NCBI GenBank assembly: GCA_001275005.1
Contig: JWZX01002856.1
Span: 1 to 35,376 of the forward strand
Direction of reading: 5' to 3'
DNA: 35,376 nt
Origin: Chrysochromulina tobinii
Taxonomy: Eukaryota > Haptophyta > Prymnesiales > Chrysochromulinaceae
This document shows, piece after piece, positions 1 through 8,000 of the stretch. A program made the position numbers and the translations under genes. The notes under the pieces were generated by a model. It had not been told where the DNA came from and made no database searches. It saw nothing but the letters and a program-made list of their open reading frames with translations. Position 1 is the stretch's first letter. Each line of letters opens with the position of its first letter.

Positions 1-99
1 AGCCCGGCAGCAACGCTCCGTGCCCGCCCCTTAGACAAAAAAAGGGACGCTAGAACTCGGGAAACCTGGGACGAATTTTCACAAGGTGTCGACGGAGCC

Positions 100-123
100 T
101 CGACAGCTCGACAGCTCGACAGC
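100..123. repeat. 8-bp tandem repeat, three copies
   Basis: The unit tcgacagc occurs three times head to tail without mismatch at 100-107, 108-115 and 116-123. It is non-coding and lies in the 3' flank of the first gene. No function is evident. Confidence 0.8.
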
Positions 124-147
124 CAGGGCTCAACGCGCTGCGCGAAG

Positions 148-208
148 ATCGTATAATGTATATCATTAATCATAAATATTAATCATTAATCATTAATATA
201 AACATAAC
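148..208. repeat. AT-rich attaatc-type repeat island
   Basis: Variants of the words attaatcatt and aatcattaat recur over about 60 bases with almost no G or C, between GC-rich sequences. It is a degenerate short tandem repeat. It could be a 3' flank or polyadenylation-region feature of the minus-strand gene ending at 314, or a replication-type AT tract; the sequence does not decide between these. Confidence 0.65.
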
Positions 209-313
209 CAAGACAACCTTGCGCAACTTTCTGCGCACTTCCTACCGTAGCGTTGAGTCGGTGACGGGTGGCGAAGTGCCGTGCTCCCGACTTTCCGGAC
301 GTGGCACAAAAGA

Positions 314-1663
314 CTAACTCGGTTTTCCCTTTCCACGCTTCTTGTTTTTCTTTGCTCCCTTCTTTTGGTGCTGTGTCGCTTTTGCAAGCTCCTCCGCGAG
401 CATTTGCATGCCTTCGTCGCGCATGGTGACCTCGGGCGCAGAGGCGAGCACCGCAGCAAGGCCGCGCAGACGGCCTGTCGATAGCATCAACTCGCCGGCA
501 TTAAACCGTGCGTTGATGTCGTACTTGTCCACCGCGAGCGCGCGACGGTAGCACCGCAAGGCATCGCGAGGTCGGCTAAGCTCGAGAAGGGCGACGCCCA
601 TGTTGCCCAGCAGCAGTGCATCGGTGGGGCACAGGGCAGTGGCTCGCTCATAGCAACGCAGTGCCTCAGCCACGTCGCCGAGCTCATGGGCACGTGCACC
701 AAGGTCGTACCACACCTCGTGGTCGCTCTCGCCGCTCACCGCGAGAGCGTGATGGAGGCATTGCAGCTCCTCGTCCTCGACATCATCGATGCCCTCGTCA
801 GCCTCGTCAGCCTCATCAACCTCGCCCTGCCCATCCTCCACCTCCTCCGCCGCGCCATCGCCCATTTCTGCATCCGCCTCCTCCAAGCCCTGACACTCTG
901 CGAACGCCTCCTGGGCACGCGCACGGAAGCGTCGTACATGCTCACCATAGGGCATCGCGACCGAGTTGAGGAAGAGCACGAGCACCCAGCGCTCGCCCGA
1001 TGTGATGCGATGACCCGAGTGCCGCACGGACGATGGGTGCAGGAGCGCCTGACCCTGCTCGAGCACGAGTGCGCGCCCAAGCTGCTCGATGTAGGTACCG
1101 CCGCCCGCGTACTCGGCGCGCTCGCTCAGCGGGACCACGCACGAGATGAGCGCGCCGTCGCGGTGCACGGGCTGATGGGTGAGGCCCGCGGACGCGTCGT
1201 ACTTGATCACCAAGCCACGGTACACCCAGAGCTGGGTGGGGTCGCTCACCGCGCTGGGGAAGCACGTGGCTGCGAGGCTCGTGATGCGGGCCAACGCACC
1301 CTCGTTGAGCCACCTAAGCGTTCTCGGCATCTCGTGCACGGCACAGTCCTTATTGGTGTCCGTCATCGTGAACGTGGAGCCTCGCCCCTCTGCGATCAAA
1401 GTGGCCGCCTCCTCCTTGATGGCGCAGCACTCGGCGGCCGAAAACAATGGCTCACTGGCGACGACGAGCTCATCAGTGTCAAACGGGCAGTGCACTCCCA
1501 TGCCGAGCGTGGATCGCTCCACGCAATAGCTCGTCCAGGAGGTCGGAGGAAACCGCATGCTCGGCCTGTCGAAGCCAAGCTCTGTGCTGGCCGCGAATTC
1601 GGCCATGTGGTCCATGAGGTTTGCGCGCAGCCCGTGGGCAAAATCGACGACGTGTGACATCAT
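314..1663 (-). CDS. 2-oxoglutarate/Fe(II) prolyl-hydroxylase-like protein with TPRs
   Basis: The 449-residue protein has an N-terminal dioxygenase domain (about 60-235) and C-terminal tetratricopeptide repeats (about 315-405). The iron triad is visible as H167-x-D169 (QPVHRDG) and H215 in VRHSGHRITSGERW, followed ten residues later by R225, the usual 2-oxoglutarate-binding basic residue of prolyl 4-hydroxylases. That family hydroxylates proline or related residues using O2 and 2-oxoglutarate; the substrate here is unknown. An acidic linker (about 260-300) joins the domain to two clear TPRs and a weaker third. The last 15 residues are strongly Lys-rich (KKGAKKNKKRGKGK), which suggests nucleic-acid binding or nuclear location. 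No signal peptide is seen, so a cytosolic or nuclear enzyme is more likely than a secretory collagen-type one. The first in-frame ATG pair (MM) is used as start. The domain call is firm, the role inferred. Confidence 0.88.
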   Translation of the reverse strand: MMSHVVDFAHGLRANLMDHMAEFAASTELGFDRPSMRFPPTSWTSYCVERSTLGMGVHCPFDTDELVVASEPLFSAAECCAIKEEAATLIAEGRGSTFTMTDTNKDCAVHEMPRTLRWLNEGALARITSLAATCFPSAVSDPTQLWVYRGLVIKYDASAGLTHQPVHRDGALISCVVPLSERAEYAGGGTYIEQLGRALVLEQGQALLHPSSVRHSGHRITSGERWVLVLFLNSVAMPYGEHVRRFRARAQEAFAECQGLEEADAEMGDGAAEEVEDGQGEVDEADEADEGIDDVEDEELQCLHHALAVSGESDHEVWYDLGARAHELGDVAEALRCYERATALCPTDALLLGNMGVALLELSRPRDALRCYRRALAVDKYDINARFNAGELMLSTGRLRGLAAVLASAPEVTMRDEGMQMLAEELAKATQHQKKGAKKNKKRGKGKPS

Positions 1664-1827
1664 CGTTATGAGCGGAGTGCCTGCGTAGATACTGATGACG
1701 TCGGCTGCGGCTCAGATGCTGCTTGCGTCCGTCGCTTGACCAAGCTTTTTAGGGTGCGAGTCTCCGACGCGCCGTCTTGGTATGAAAACAACGCTCTTCT
1801 TAGGTCGCAGCTGCAAGCCGGATCGTT

Positions 1828-3543
1828 TCACACCCGCAATCCTTCAGCCACAAATTGTTCCGCGCACCGAAGGCGTGCACGACGCACCTCGTCTCGCAGG
1901 GAGGTGCGACCTCCATCGCAAGGCAGCCGCCGCGCGTGTGCATGCCCCGCTGGTGCGTGCCGATGCGTCGGATCCGCCTCAGGTTCCGCATCCACTACGG
2001 CCTGCTCGTGGTGCAGCAGCAGCAGCATCAAGAGGCTCGAAGGCACTTGTGCGTCCCAGTCGCGCACCATTGTGTAGGCCACTTGCGAGGCGTCGACACA
2101 CCCTTCGCACAGCTCCTCCGCCTCGGTGTACGCGCACAGCACGCCACGCGCCGCCACGTCCTCGAGCGCGAGGCCCTGGCACCCGAGACCCGCGTATAGC
2201 TCCTTGCCTCGGGCGGGATCACGTCGGGCGAGCCGCTCGAGATGCAGCACCGCCGACCGCAAGTCGGACTGCAACGCCGCACGCACGTCAACTCGCGGAA
2301 GCGCCGCCGTGGTCGAGGCGAGGCGAGGCTGTGCAGGCAAGTGACGGTGCTGAGCACAGGCTGCACAGCAAGGCTCGCCGTGCTCGTCCCACGCAGCACC
2401 GTGAGAGAGCTTGATGTAGTGGCTGCATGTGGCGCACCGAAGGCCCTCCTCGGTGCGCTCCGTGCAAGTGGGCACAGGGACGAAGTCTGCCAACGCGGCG
2501 CACGTGTACTCAACGGGGTCGAGGAGCCCGCTCGCCGCCAGCCGCCACGCCCAAGGGCGCGGCCCAGCGCTCATACCGCTGCTCGTGTCGGGGCTAGCCC
2601 GCATCGCTTCATTCACAGCGTGTATCTTATGTGTATTCATAGCCCGCATCGCTTCGGCAAGTCCACCCTTCGCAGGGCTCCCGACGGTGGGCTGTGCCGC
2701 CGCGCCACGCGCGTCCGCTGCAACGATGTCGTCCGTAGGCATCGCCGCATCAGCGTCTGACTCGACCACCGCAGCGTCCAGCGCGTCGTCTTGATCGTTG
2801 AGTTGCGCGGCGAGCTGTGCACACGCTTGGCGGTGTGATGCTCGCGCTTCGTAGAACACGTCGATCAAATCCTCGCCGCAGACCTCGCATCGGTCTGGTT
2901 GCGGCGAACCGGGAAGCGAGAGCAGCTTCCTGGACAGTTCCTGGACAGTTCCGGGAAGAGCGTGCACCTCAGCAGCGGGTAGCGGTGGCCGCCACGATGG
3001 CGGCGGCGACGAAGTCATCTGCTGATGCTGCTGCCCGTCCTCATGCTCATGCTCGTGCTCGCTCACGTGCTGGTGCTGATGCTGGCGCTCCTGGTACTGC
3101 TCGTGGTGTTGGTGTTGTTGCTCGTGGTGCTGCTGCTCGAGGTGCTGCTGCTCCTCCTGATGCACCTGCTGATGCTCCTCTGGCTGCAACTGCCTCTGCT
3201 CCTGCCGTGCCATGTTGTCCAGCTCCAGCGCCGGCGAAGACGGATCGGGCGCTGGCATTTGTATGGGCAAGGGTTGCAGAAAAGGAGCTGTAACCAACCC
3301 TGGTGACGTTGGTTCAGCGTGCAGTGGTGCAGGAGGCGGCAGCGGGTCCGCGAGCTGTGGAACCGGAGGAGATGGATGCGGTGCAGCTAGCAGAGTAGGT
3401 GGTTGTGGAGGCGGAGCAGGAAACGGCTGCGGAAGAGGCGTGGCCGCTGGCACAGTGCTGGGGAGAATAGCAGATGGGGCAGCAGGTGGGGCAGCCGGTG
3501 CGACCGCTGGTCGCTTGAGGGAAAGGCGTCCGCCGGTGGGCAT
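1828..3543 (-). CDS. Low-complexity protein with two Cys-pair motifs
   Basis: I do not recognise this family. The frame is open from 3732, but the first 63 residues look random; I prefer the ATG at 3543, which opens directly into a Pro/Ala-rich region (MPTGGRLSLKRP). That region is followed by a Gln/His/Glu block with runs such as HQHQHVSEHEHEHE. Two Cys clusters follow. One is C-x2-C with a later H and C (RCEVCGEDLIDVFY...HRQAC). The other is C-x2-C...C-x2-C (LRCATCSHYIKL...PCCAAC). Both resemble zinc-binding knuckles, and the first loosely recalls the C-terminal zinc finger of Pcf11-type RNA 3'-processing factors, but this is only a resemblance. The C-terminal 150 residues are helical-looking and unassigned. 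The gene sits in a minus-strand trio with 164 bp to the next gene downstream. Confidence 0.6.
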   Translation of the reverse strand: MPTGGRLSLKRPAVAPAAPPAAPSAILPSTVPAATPLPQPFPAPPPQPPTLLAAPHPSPPVPQLADPLPPPAPLHAEPTSPGLVTAPFLQPLPIQMPAPDPSSPALELDNMARQEQRQLQPEEHQQVHQEEQQHLEQQHHEQQHQHHEQYQERQHQHQHVSEHEHEHEDGQQHQQMTSSPPPSWRPPLPAAEVHALPGTVQELSRKLLSLPGSPQPDRCEVCGEDLIDVFYEARASHRQACAQLAAQLNDQDDALDAAVVESDADAAMPTDDIVAADARGAAAQPTVGSPAKGGLAEAMRAMNTHKIHAVNEAMRASPDTSSGMSAGPRPWAWRLAASGLLDPVEYTCAALADFVPVPTCTERTEEGLRCATCSHYIKLSHGAAWDEHGEPCCAACAQHRHLPAQPRLASTTAALPRVDVRAALQSDLRSAVLHLERLARRDPARGKELYAGLGCQGLALEDVAARGVLCAYTEAEELCEGCVDASQVAYTMVRDWDAQVPSSLLMLLLLHHEQAVVDAEPEADPTHRHAPAGHAHARRLPCDGGRTSLRDEVRRARLRCAEQFVAEGLRV

Positions 3544-3907
3544 CCTCGAGTGCACCAAGACCACAACGAGGCGAAACCGGGGAAGCTGGGAACCAAGGCG
3601 TCCCAGGGCTCCTACAATAGTACACACGTCGGTGGATGGTGGCGGGAGCAAATAGCTCCTGCGCGATGACGATCCGTGTTTGGGTCCGTGAAGGAACGTG
3701 TGAACAAAAAACTCGAGAAATGGCGTATACATAACAGTACTACTACGAGCAGATGGTTTTCGCGCAGCCGGGTCCTCAATGTCCTCAATGGGCGCTCTCG
3801 CCGGGCCACGCCTGCCCCTTCATTCTTCATCGAGCATGTGTCTTCTGCCCGCACGCGCGTACATACCCGCGAGGCTCGAGAGACAGCCGAGCCGCCCAGC
3901 CCCAAGC
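3544..3907. other. Spacer between SHIPPO gene and low-complexity gene
   Basis: If the downstream gene starts at 3543, this 364-base stretch holds its 5' leader and promoter and the 3' flank of the SHIPPO gene. The minus-strand frame stays open to an ATG at 3732, so part of it could be coding. No clear regulatory element or RNA gene was recognised. Confidence 0.4.
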
Positions 3908-4906
3908 TCAGACGATGTACTCGCCGGGTCCAGGCCCATCGTTGTTCATGGCGGCCGCCTCCGATCCCGGACCGTTGAATCGGTCCGCGCGCGTGAAGGC
4001 GACGACTGCAGCGGTCCGCCGGTCGGAGACAGCCTGTTTTCGGAGACCTCCCGCGTTCATGTAGATCGGGCCGGGCGAGGCGCGCCCCTCCAGTGGCAGA
4101 ACCATGCGGCCGCCCTTGCTGGGCGTGCCGAAGCCGATCTGCATCCCGGTGCGATACGGCGAGTTGACCTGCGTGCCCAACGCCGGATTAAAAGTGTAGG
4201 CGCCTGGGCCCGGCGTGCGCAGACCTCCCGGGTTCTTGCCGCGGATGTCGTTGCTGAATGAATATTTTGGCCGGTCCATGGCGCCGATCCTGGTGCCCTT
4301 GGGTTCGTACACAGGGCCGGGGCTACAGGAGGCGTTCGCCGGGTTGGCGCGCTGCTTCTGGTTGCCAAAGGAATATTTTGGCAACGAGTTGCATCGGGCG
4401 AGCGGCTGCGAGCCGATGGCGGCCGGCAGCGGGTAGCTTCCAGGGCCCGGAAGCATCGATTTCCCAGTGATCTTCGAGATATCAAGACCTGCCGCGCCAG
4501 TCGTCGGCCGCTGCTCCTCCGTCCCGAACTTGATCGTCGGCGCGTCGCCGAACCACTTGCTCGCCGGAGAGGGATTGTAGATCGGTCCGGGCGATACGGC
4601 GCCACCGGAGGACACGGAGGCCTGCAGCGTCTGGTCGCCGCGCGCGGCGGCGCCCGTGAAGGTCAGCCGTGACGGCGCTGAGCCAAAGCCAAATGCCGGA
4701 GCGGAGGACTTGTGAGAGTGCGTCTGCTTGCCGAACATAGAGCGGGTGCCGGACGCCGCATATTTTCCTTTGCCCCCATCGGCTCCACCGAAGCCACTCT
4801 TCGTCGCCGTCGAGGACGCCCCCGTGAGAGGGCGCGATTCAAGAGACTGAGCTGAGGTATTTGCTTGCATATGAACCCGAAAGCAAGGCCCAATTGCGGA
4901 ATTCAT
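3908..4906 (-). CDS. Sperm-tail PG-rich (SHIPPO/STPGR) repeat protein
   Basis: The 332-residue protein is built of spaced Pro-Gly-Pro motifs typical of STPGR/SHIPPO repeats. Six are visible: SPGPIYNPS, LPGPGSYPLP, SPGPVYEPKG, TPGPGAYTFN, SPGPIYMNAG and a C-terminal GPGPGEYIV. Each is preceded by an aromatic segment of the form (K)YSFG/FGT. Family members (ODF3/CIMAP and relatives) associate with ciliary and flagellar microtubules, including the inside of doublet tubules, so this is a likely axonemal or flagellar structural protein. The protein is basic, low in complexity and has no signal peptide or membrane segment. The last repeat ends two residues before the stop, so the protein looks complete. 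It is divergent from the calpain-like gene, with 171 bp between the two start codons. Confidence 0.88.
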   Translation of the reverse strand: MNSAIGPCFRVHMQANTSAQSLESRPLTGASSTATKSGFGGADGGKGKYAASGTRSMFGKQTHSHKSSAPAFGFGSAPSRLTFTGAAARGDQTLQASVSSGGAVSPGPIYNPSPASKWFGDAPTIKFGTEEQRPTTGAAGLDISKITGKSMLPGPGSYPLPAAIGSQPLARCNSLPKYSFGNQKQRANPANASCSPGPVYEPKGTRIGAMDRPKYSFSNDIRGKNPGGLRTPGPGAYTFNPALGTQVNSPYRTGMQIGFGTPSKGGRMVLPLEGRASPGPIYMNAGGLRKQAVSDRRTAAVVAFTRADRFNGPGSEAAAMNNDGPGPGEYIV

Positions 4907-5077
4907 TAGCCAGACGAGTCGGGCCTCATCAATCGATGGCGATAGTTTGGCTGTGGGAGGCGGCCCCTCATCGACGGCACAAGTTTCATAGTATAAGTGG
5001 ATGTCCTACATCGCGAGACCGAGAGCGCGAAGTTGACCCGCCCTCTCCACTCGTCCTAGAGCGCTTGTGCAGTCACG
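4907..5077. promoter_or_regulatory. Divergent promoter region, SHIPPO / calpain genes
   Basis: These 171 bases separate the start codons of the minus-strand SHIPPO gene and the plus-strand calpain-like gene, so both promoters and both 5' leaders must lie here or overlap into the genes. No TATA box or named motif was recognised with confidence. Regulatory status is inferred from the head-to-head arrangement. Confidence 0.5.
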
Positions 5078-8000
5078 ATGAGCCGAGACGTGCTAGCTGT
5101 GCGCCGCACACTACGGTGCCTAGAGACCGTAACGCCCGAGCACCGGCCGCTTGCTGTAGCGCTTCAATGGGCGATGTCAGCGCTCCGGGCGCACTGGGCA
5201 GCGCTGCACCGATTTGCAGATGGCAACCCGCGCGCAAAGCCTCAATTGGTTGTGAGCACGCCTTCGCCCAACGACGGCGGCGGTGCGCTGCTGGACTTCG
5301 TTGCCGACGAGCTCGTGCCTGACTGGCTCGCCACGCTGGTCAGCAAGGCGGCCTCAGGCAGCCGCGCCGTGATTGCCAACCACGCGACTCCGAGCCTGGC
5401 GAGCAGCGCGCCGTGCTCGGCGCTGTGCGTGCCGATCCTGGACCAGGACGGGCGCACTCCCATCGGCACACTTACCCTCTTGAGCAATGACGTCAAGCGT
5501 GCGTGGACGACCGACGAGCAGCAGCTCCTGCTCACAGCCGGTCCGCTGCTCGGCCTGCACCTCACGCAGCACCGGCTCGCCGACCAGGCGTTGCTGCTCG
5601 ACGGCGCGACGAAGGCGCCTGACGAGCACGGGCGCGGCCGCTCGCTCACAGATCAGGCGGCCAAGCTGGTGCACGAGATGCGCGGCGCGTTCGCTGAGAA
5701 GCTCAAGGCGCAGCGCGAGGAGCACCGCGTGCAGCTGCGGCAGCAGGCGGCTGAGCACGAGGAGGCGACGCGCCAGCTCCATGTGCAGGTCGAGAAGCTC
5801 GCCGAGCGCGTGGCTGTCGCGGAGTCCGATGCGGAGAGCACGCGCCGCGACGCCGCCGTCCGGATGCACAAGATGCTCGAGGGCCTCGAGCTACAGCACA
5901 TCGCCGAGCTCGACGCGCTGCGAGAGGACTATGCCGCTCGCGGCGGCGCGGCGACAGCGGCTGCCGCGGTGGGCGCGACGGTGCGCGCGGCGGCGGGCGC
6001 GGTGCCTACAGCGGCGACAGCCCCTCCGACCCCGCAGCCGCCGCGATCGAGCTGCGCCTCGCCACCGCGCCGCCCGGCGACGCCAGCGGCCGCGACACAG
6101 GCCCCGAAGACGCCCTCGAAGCGCGCCGTGCCGCTGGTCGATCCCCTCGGCGGCAAGCTCGTACGCTCGGGGCGGCCCGTGCCCTCTTCGGCGTCGACGG
6201 TCACCTCAGAGCCGAAGACGGTGCGCCCCCTGCTCGACCTGCCCAAGGACTCGAAGGCGCTGTCGCCGCCTCCGCCGCCCAATTGGGAGACGACCGTGCT
6301 CAGCGATGGGCAGGCAATGCTCTATACGGCTCTCTTTCCTGCGGAGCACACAGGCGCCGATGGCGAGGAGGAAGGGTACGCCTTCTACGTCGAAAGCACA
6401 GGATTCCACGAGGTGGAGCTCGACATTGACTTCAACGGCTCGACCAACCTGCGCCTGGAGCGCGTCGCCGGCAGCGACGATGGCAGCTTCGGCCCGCTCA
6501 CCGCCCGCGTCAAGGTACCCCCGTTTGAGCGCAAGCCGCTCGCCCGGCTCGTGTTCAACGGCGGCGGCGACGACGTGTCGATGACGTACGACCTCTCGTG
6601 GAGAATCAAGGAGCCCGACCCCAAAGCCGTCGCTGAACGCGCGCGCGACGACCGCGAGGCGATCGAGACGGCGCTCGACGCGGTCAAGCGCGAGTGGATG
6701 ACGATCAAGATCAACTCCCGGCGCGAACGTTCGGCCCTCCCCTCGGTCGATACGATGCGCAGACTCATCGCCCAGTCGCACAATGGCTCGTTCCTCGACG
6801 TGGAATTCCCGCCACTCGTCGAATCGATAGATGGCGTCGCCTCGCCCTTGCCCTCGACGGCGCTCATGTACTCGTGGCGACGACCCACCGACTTCCTCGC
6901 CATCGAGCAGCCGCCTCGCGTCTTCGTCGACGGGCTGCTGCCCTCGGACGTGCAACAGGGCGCTCTCGGCAACTGCTGGTTCATGTGCTCGGTCGCCGCG
7001 GTCGCCGAGTTCCCGGCGCTCGTGCGATCGCTCTTCCTCGAGGCGTGGGCCGAGGGAGCGCCGGGCGGCCCGTCGCACGATGCGGACGGCGTGTACGATC
7101 TGATGTTCAACAAGCACGGCCAGTGGGTGCACGTGCGCGTGGATGACTATTTCCCGTGCCGTCCGTCGGGCGGGCCCGCCTTCAGCCAGGCCAATGGACC
7201 CGAGCTCTGGGTGCTGCTGCTCGAGAAGGCGTACGCCAAGCTGCATGGCTCGTACTTCTCGCTGCGCAGCGGCTTCGGGTATGAGGCGCTCATGGACCTG
7301 ACGGGCGCGCCCACGATCTACCGACGTTTCGACGAGGACGACGTTAGCTTTGCCGACATTCAAAGGTACGATCGGCTCCAGTGCCTGATCACGTGCTCGA
7401 CGCCAGGGCAGGACACGATCAGCGAGGGCGGCGACGGCCGCCTCGCCGCGGCGGGCTCGGGGCTCGTGCCAGGGCATGCGTACACGCTCATCGGGACGGC
7501 AGTGCTCCCCGAAGGCACACGATATGCGGGCGCGCGGCTACTCAAGCTGAGAAATCCTTGGGGAAGCTTTGAGTGGGGCGGGCGCTTCTCGGATAATAGC
7601 GTCGAGATGAGCGATCCGGATGTGCGCCGGGCGCTCTATGACGATGCGAGCACTGACGAGATCGAGGAGCCCGCTGCTGACGATGGCACCTTCTTCATGA
7701 TGTTTGACGACTTCAAGCAGCACTTCACTTCCATCGCGGTGTGCATCGCGCACGTCCCACCCCAGGAGGGGCTGCTTGGTCCCAGCGGCGGCGGCGAGGC
7801 GGCGCAAAGGCTGCGCCCGCACCAGCTGGCCATGTGGCCCGACGTGGCCGCCGCCCTTGGCCGGGGCGCAGTGCGCGCCAAGACGGCGGGCTCGGTCGAG
7901 CGACGCAAGACGTGCTTCACGCTCGGTGGCTCCAAGGCGCACGCCGTCGACGAGCTGGCCCACGGCGTCGCACCGGCGAAGGCGTACCGTGCTCGCGACT

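Larger units (their letters stand above)
1..313. other. Intergenic 3' flank with AT-rich island
   Basis: This is the region beyond the stop codon of the minus-strand hydroxylase gene, so it holds its 3' flank. No convincing coding region is visible; the short frames here are antisense or off-frame shadows. It contains three tandem copies of an 8-bp unit (tcgacagc) at 100-123 and an AT-rich stretch at about 148-208 that stands out sharply from the GC-rich surroundings. Confidence 0.6.

Noticed and set aside
686-1657. 323-codon plus-strand frame opposite the hydroxylase gene
   Set aside because: It is antisense to a gene with a complete iron-binding triad and TPRs; no independent features.
2927-2952. 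Tandem ttcctggacag words
   Set aside because: Two 11-bp copies in a low-complexity coding region, not in frame with a peptide repeat; likely chance or minor slippage.
6206-7477. 423-codon minus-strand frame opposite the calpain core
   Set aside because: It is antisense to the catalytic region with intact triad; no domain is visible in it.
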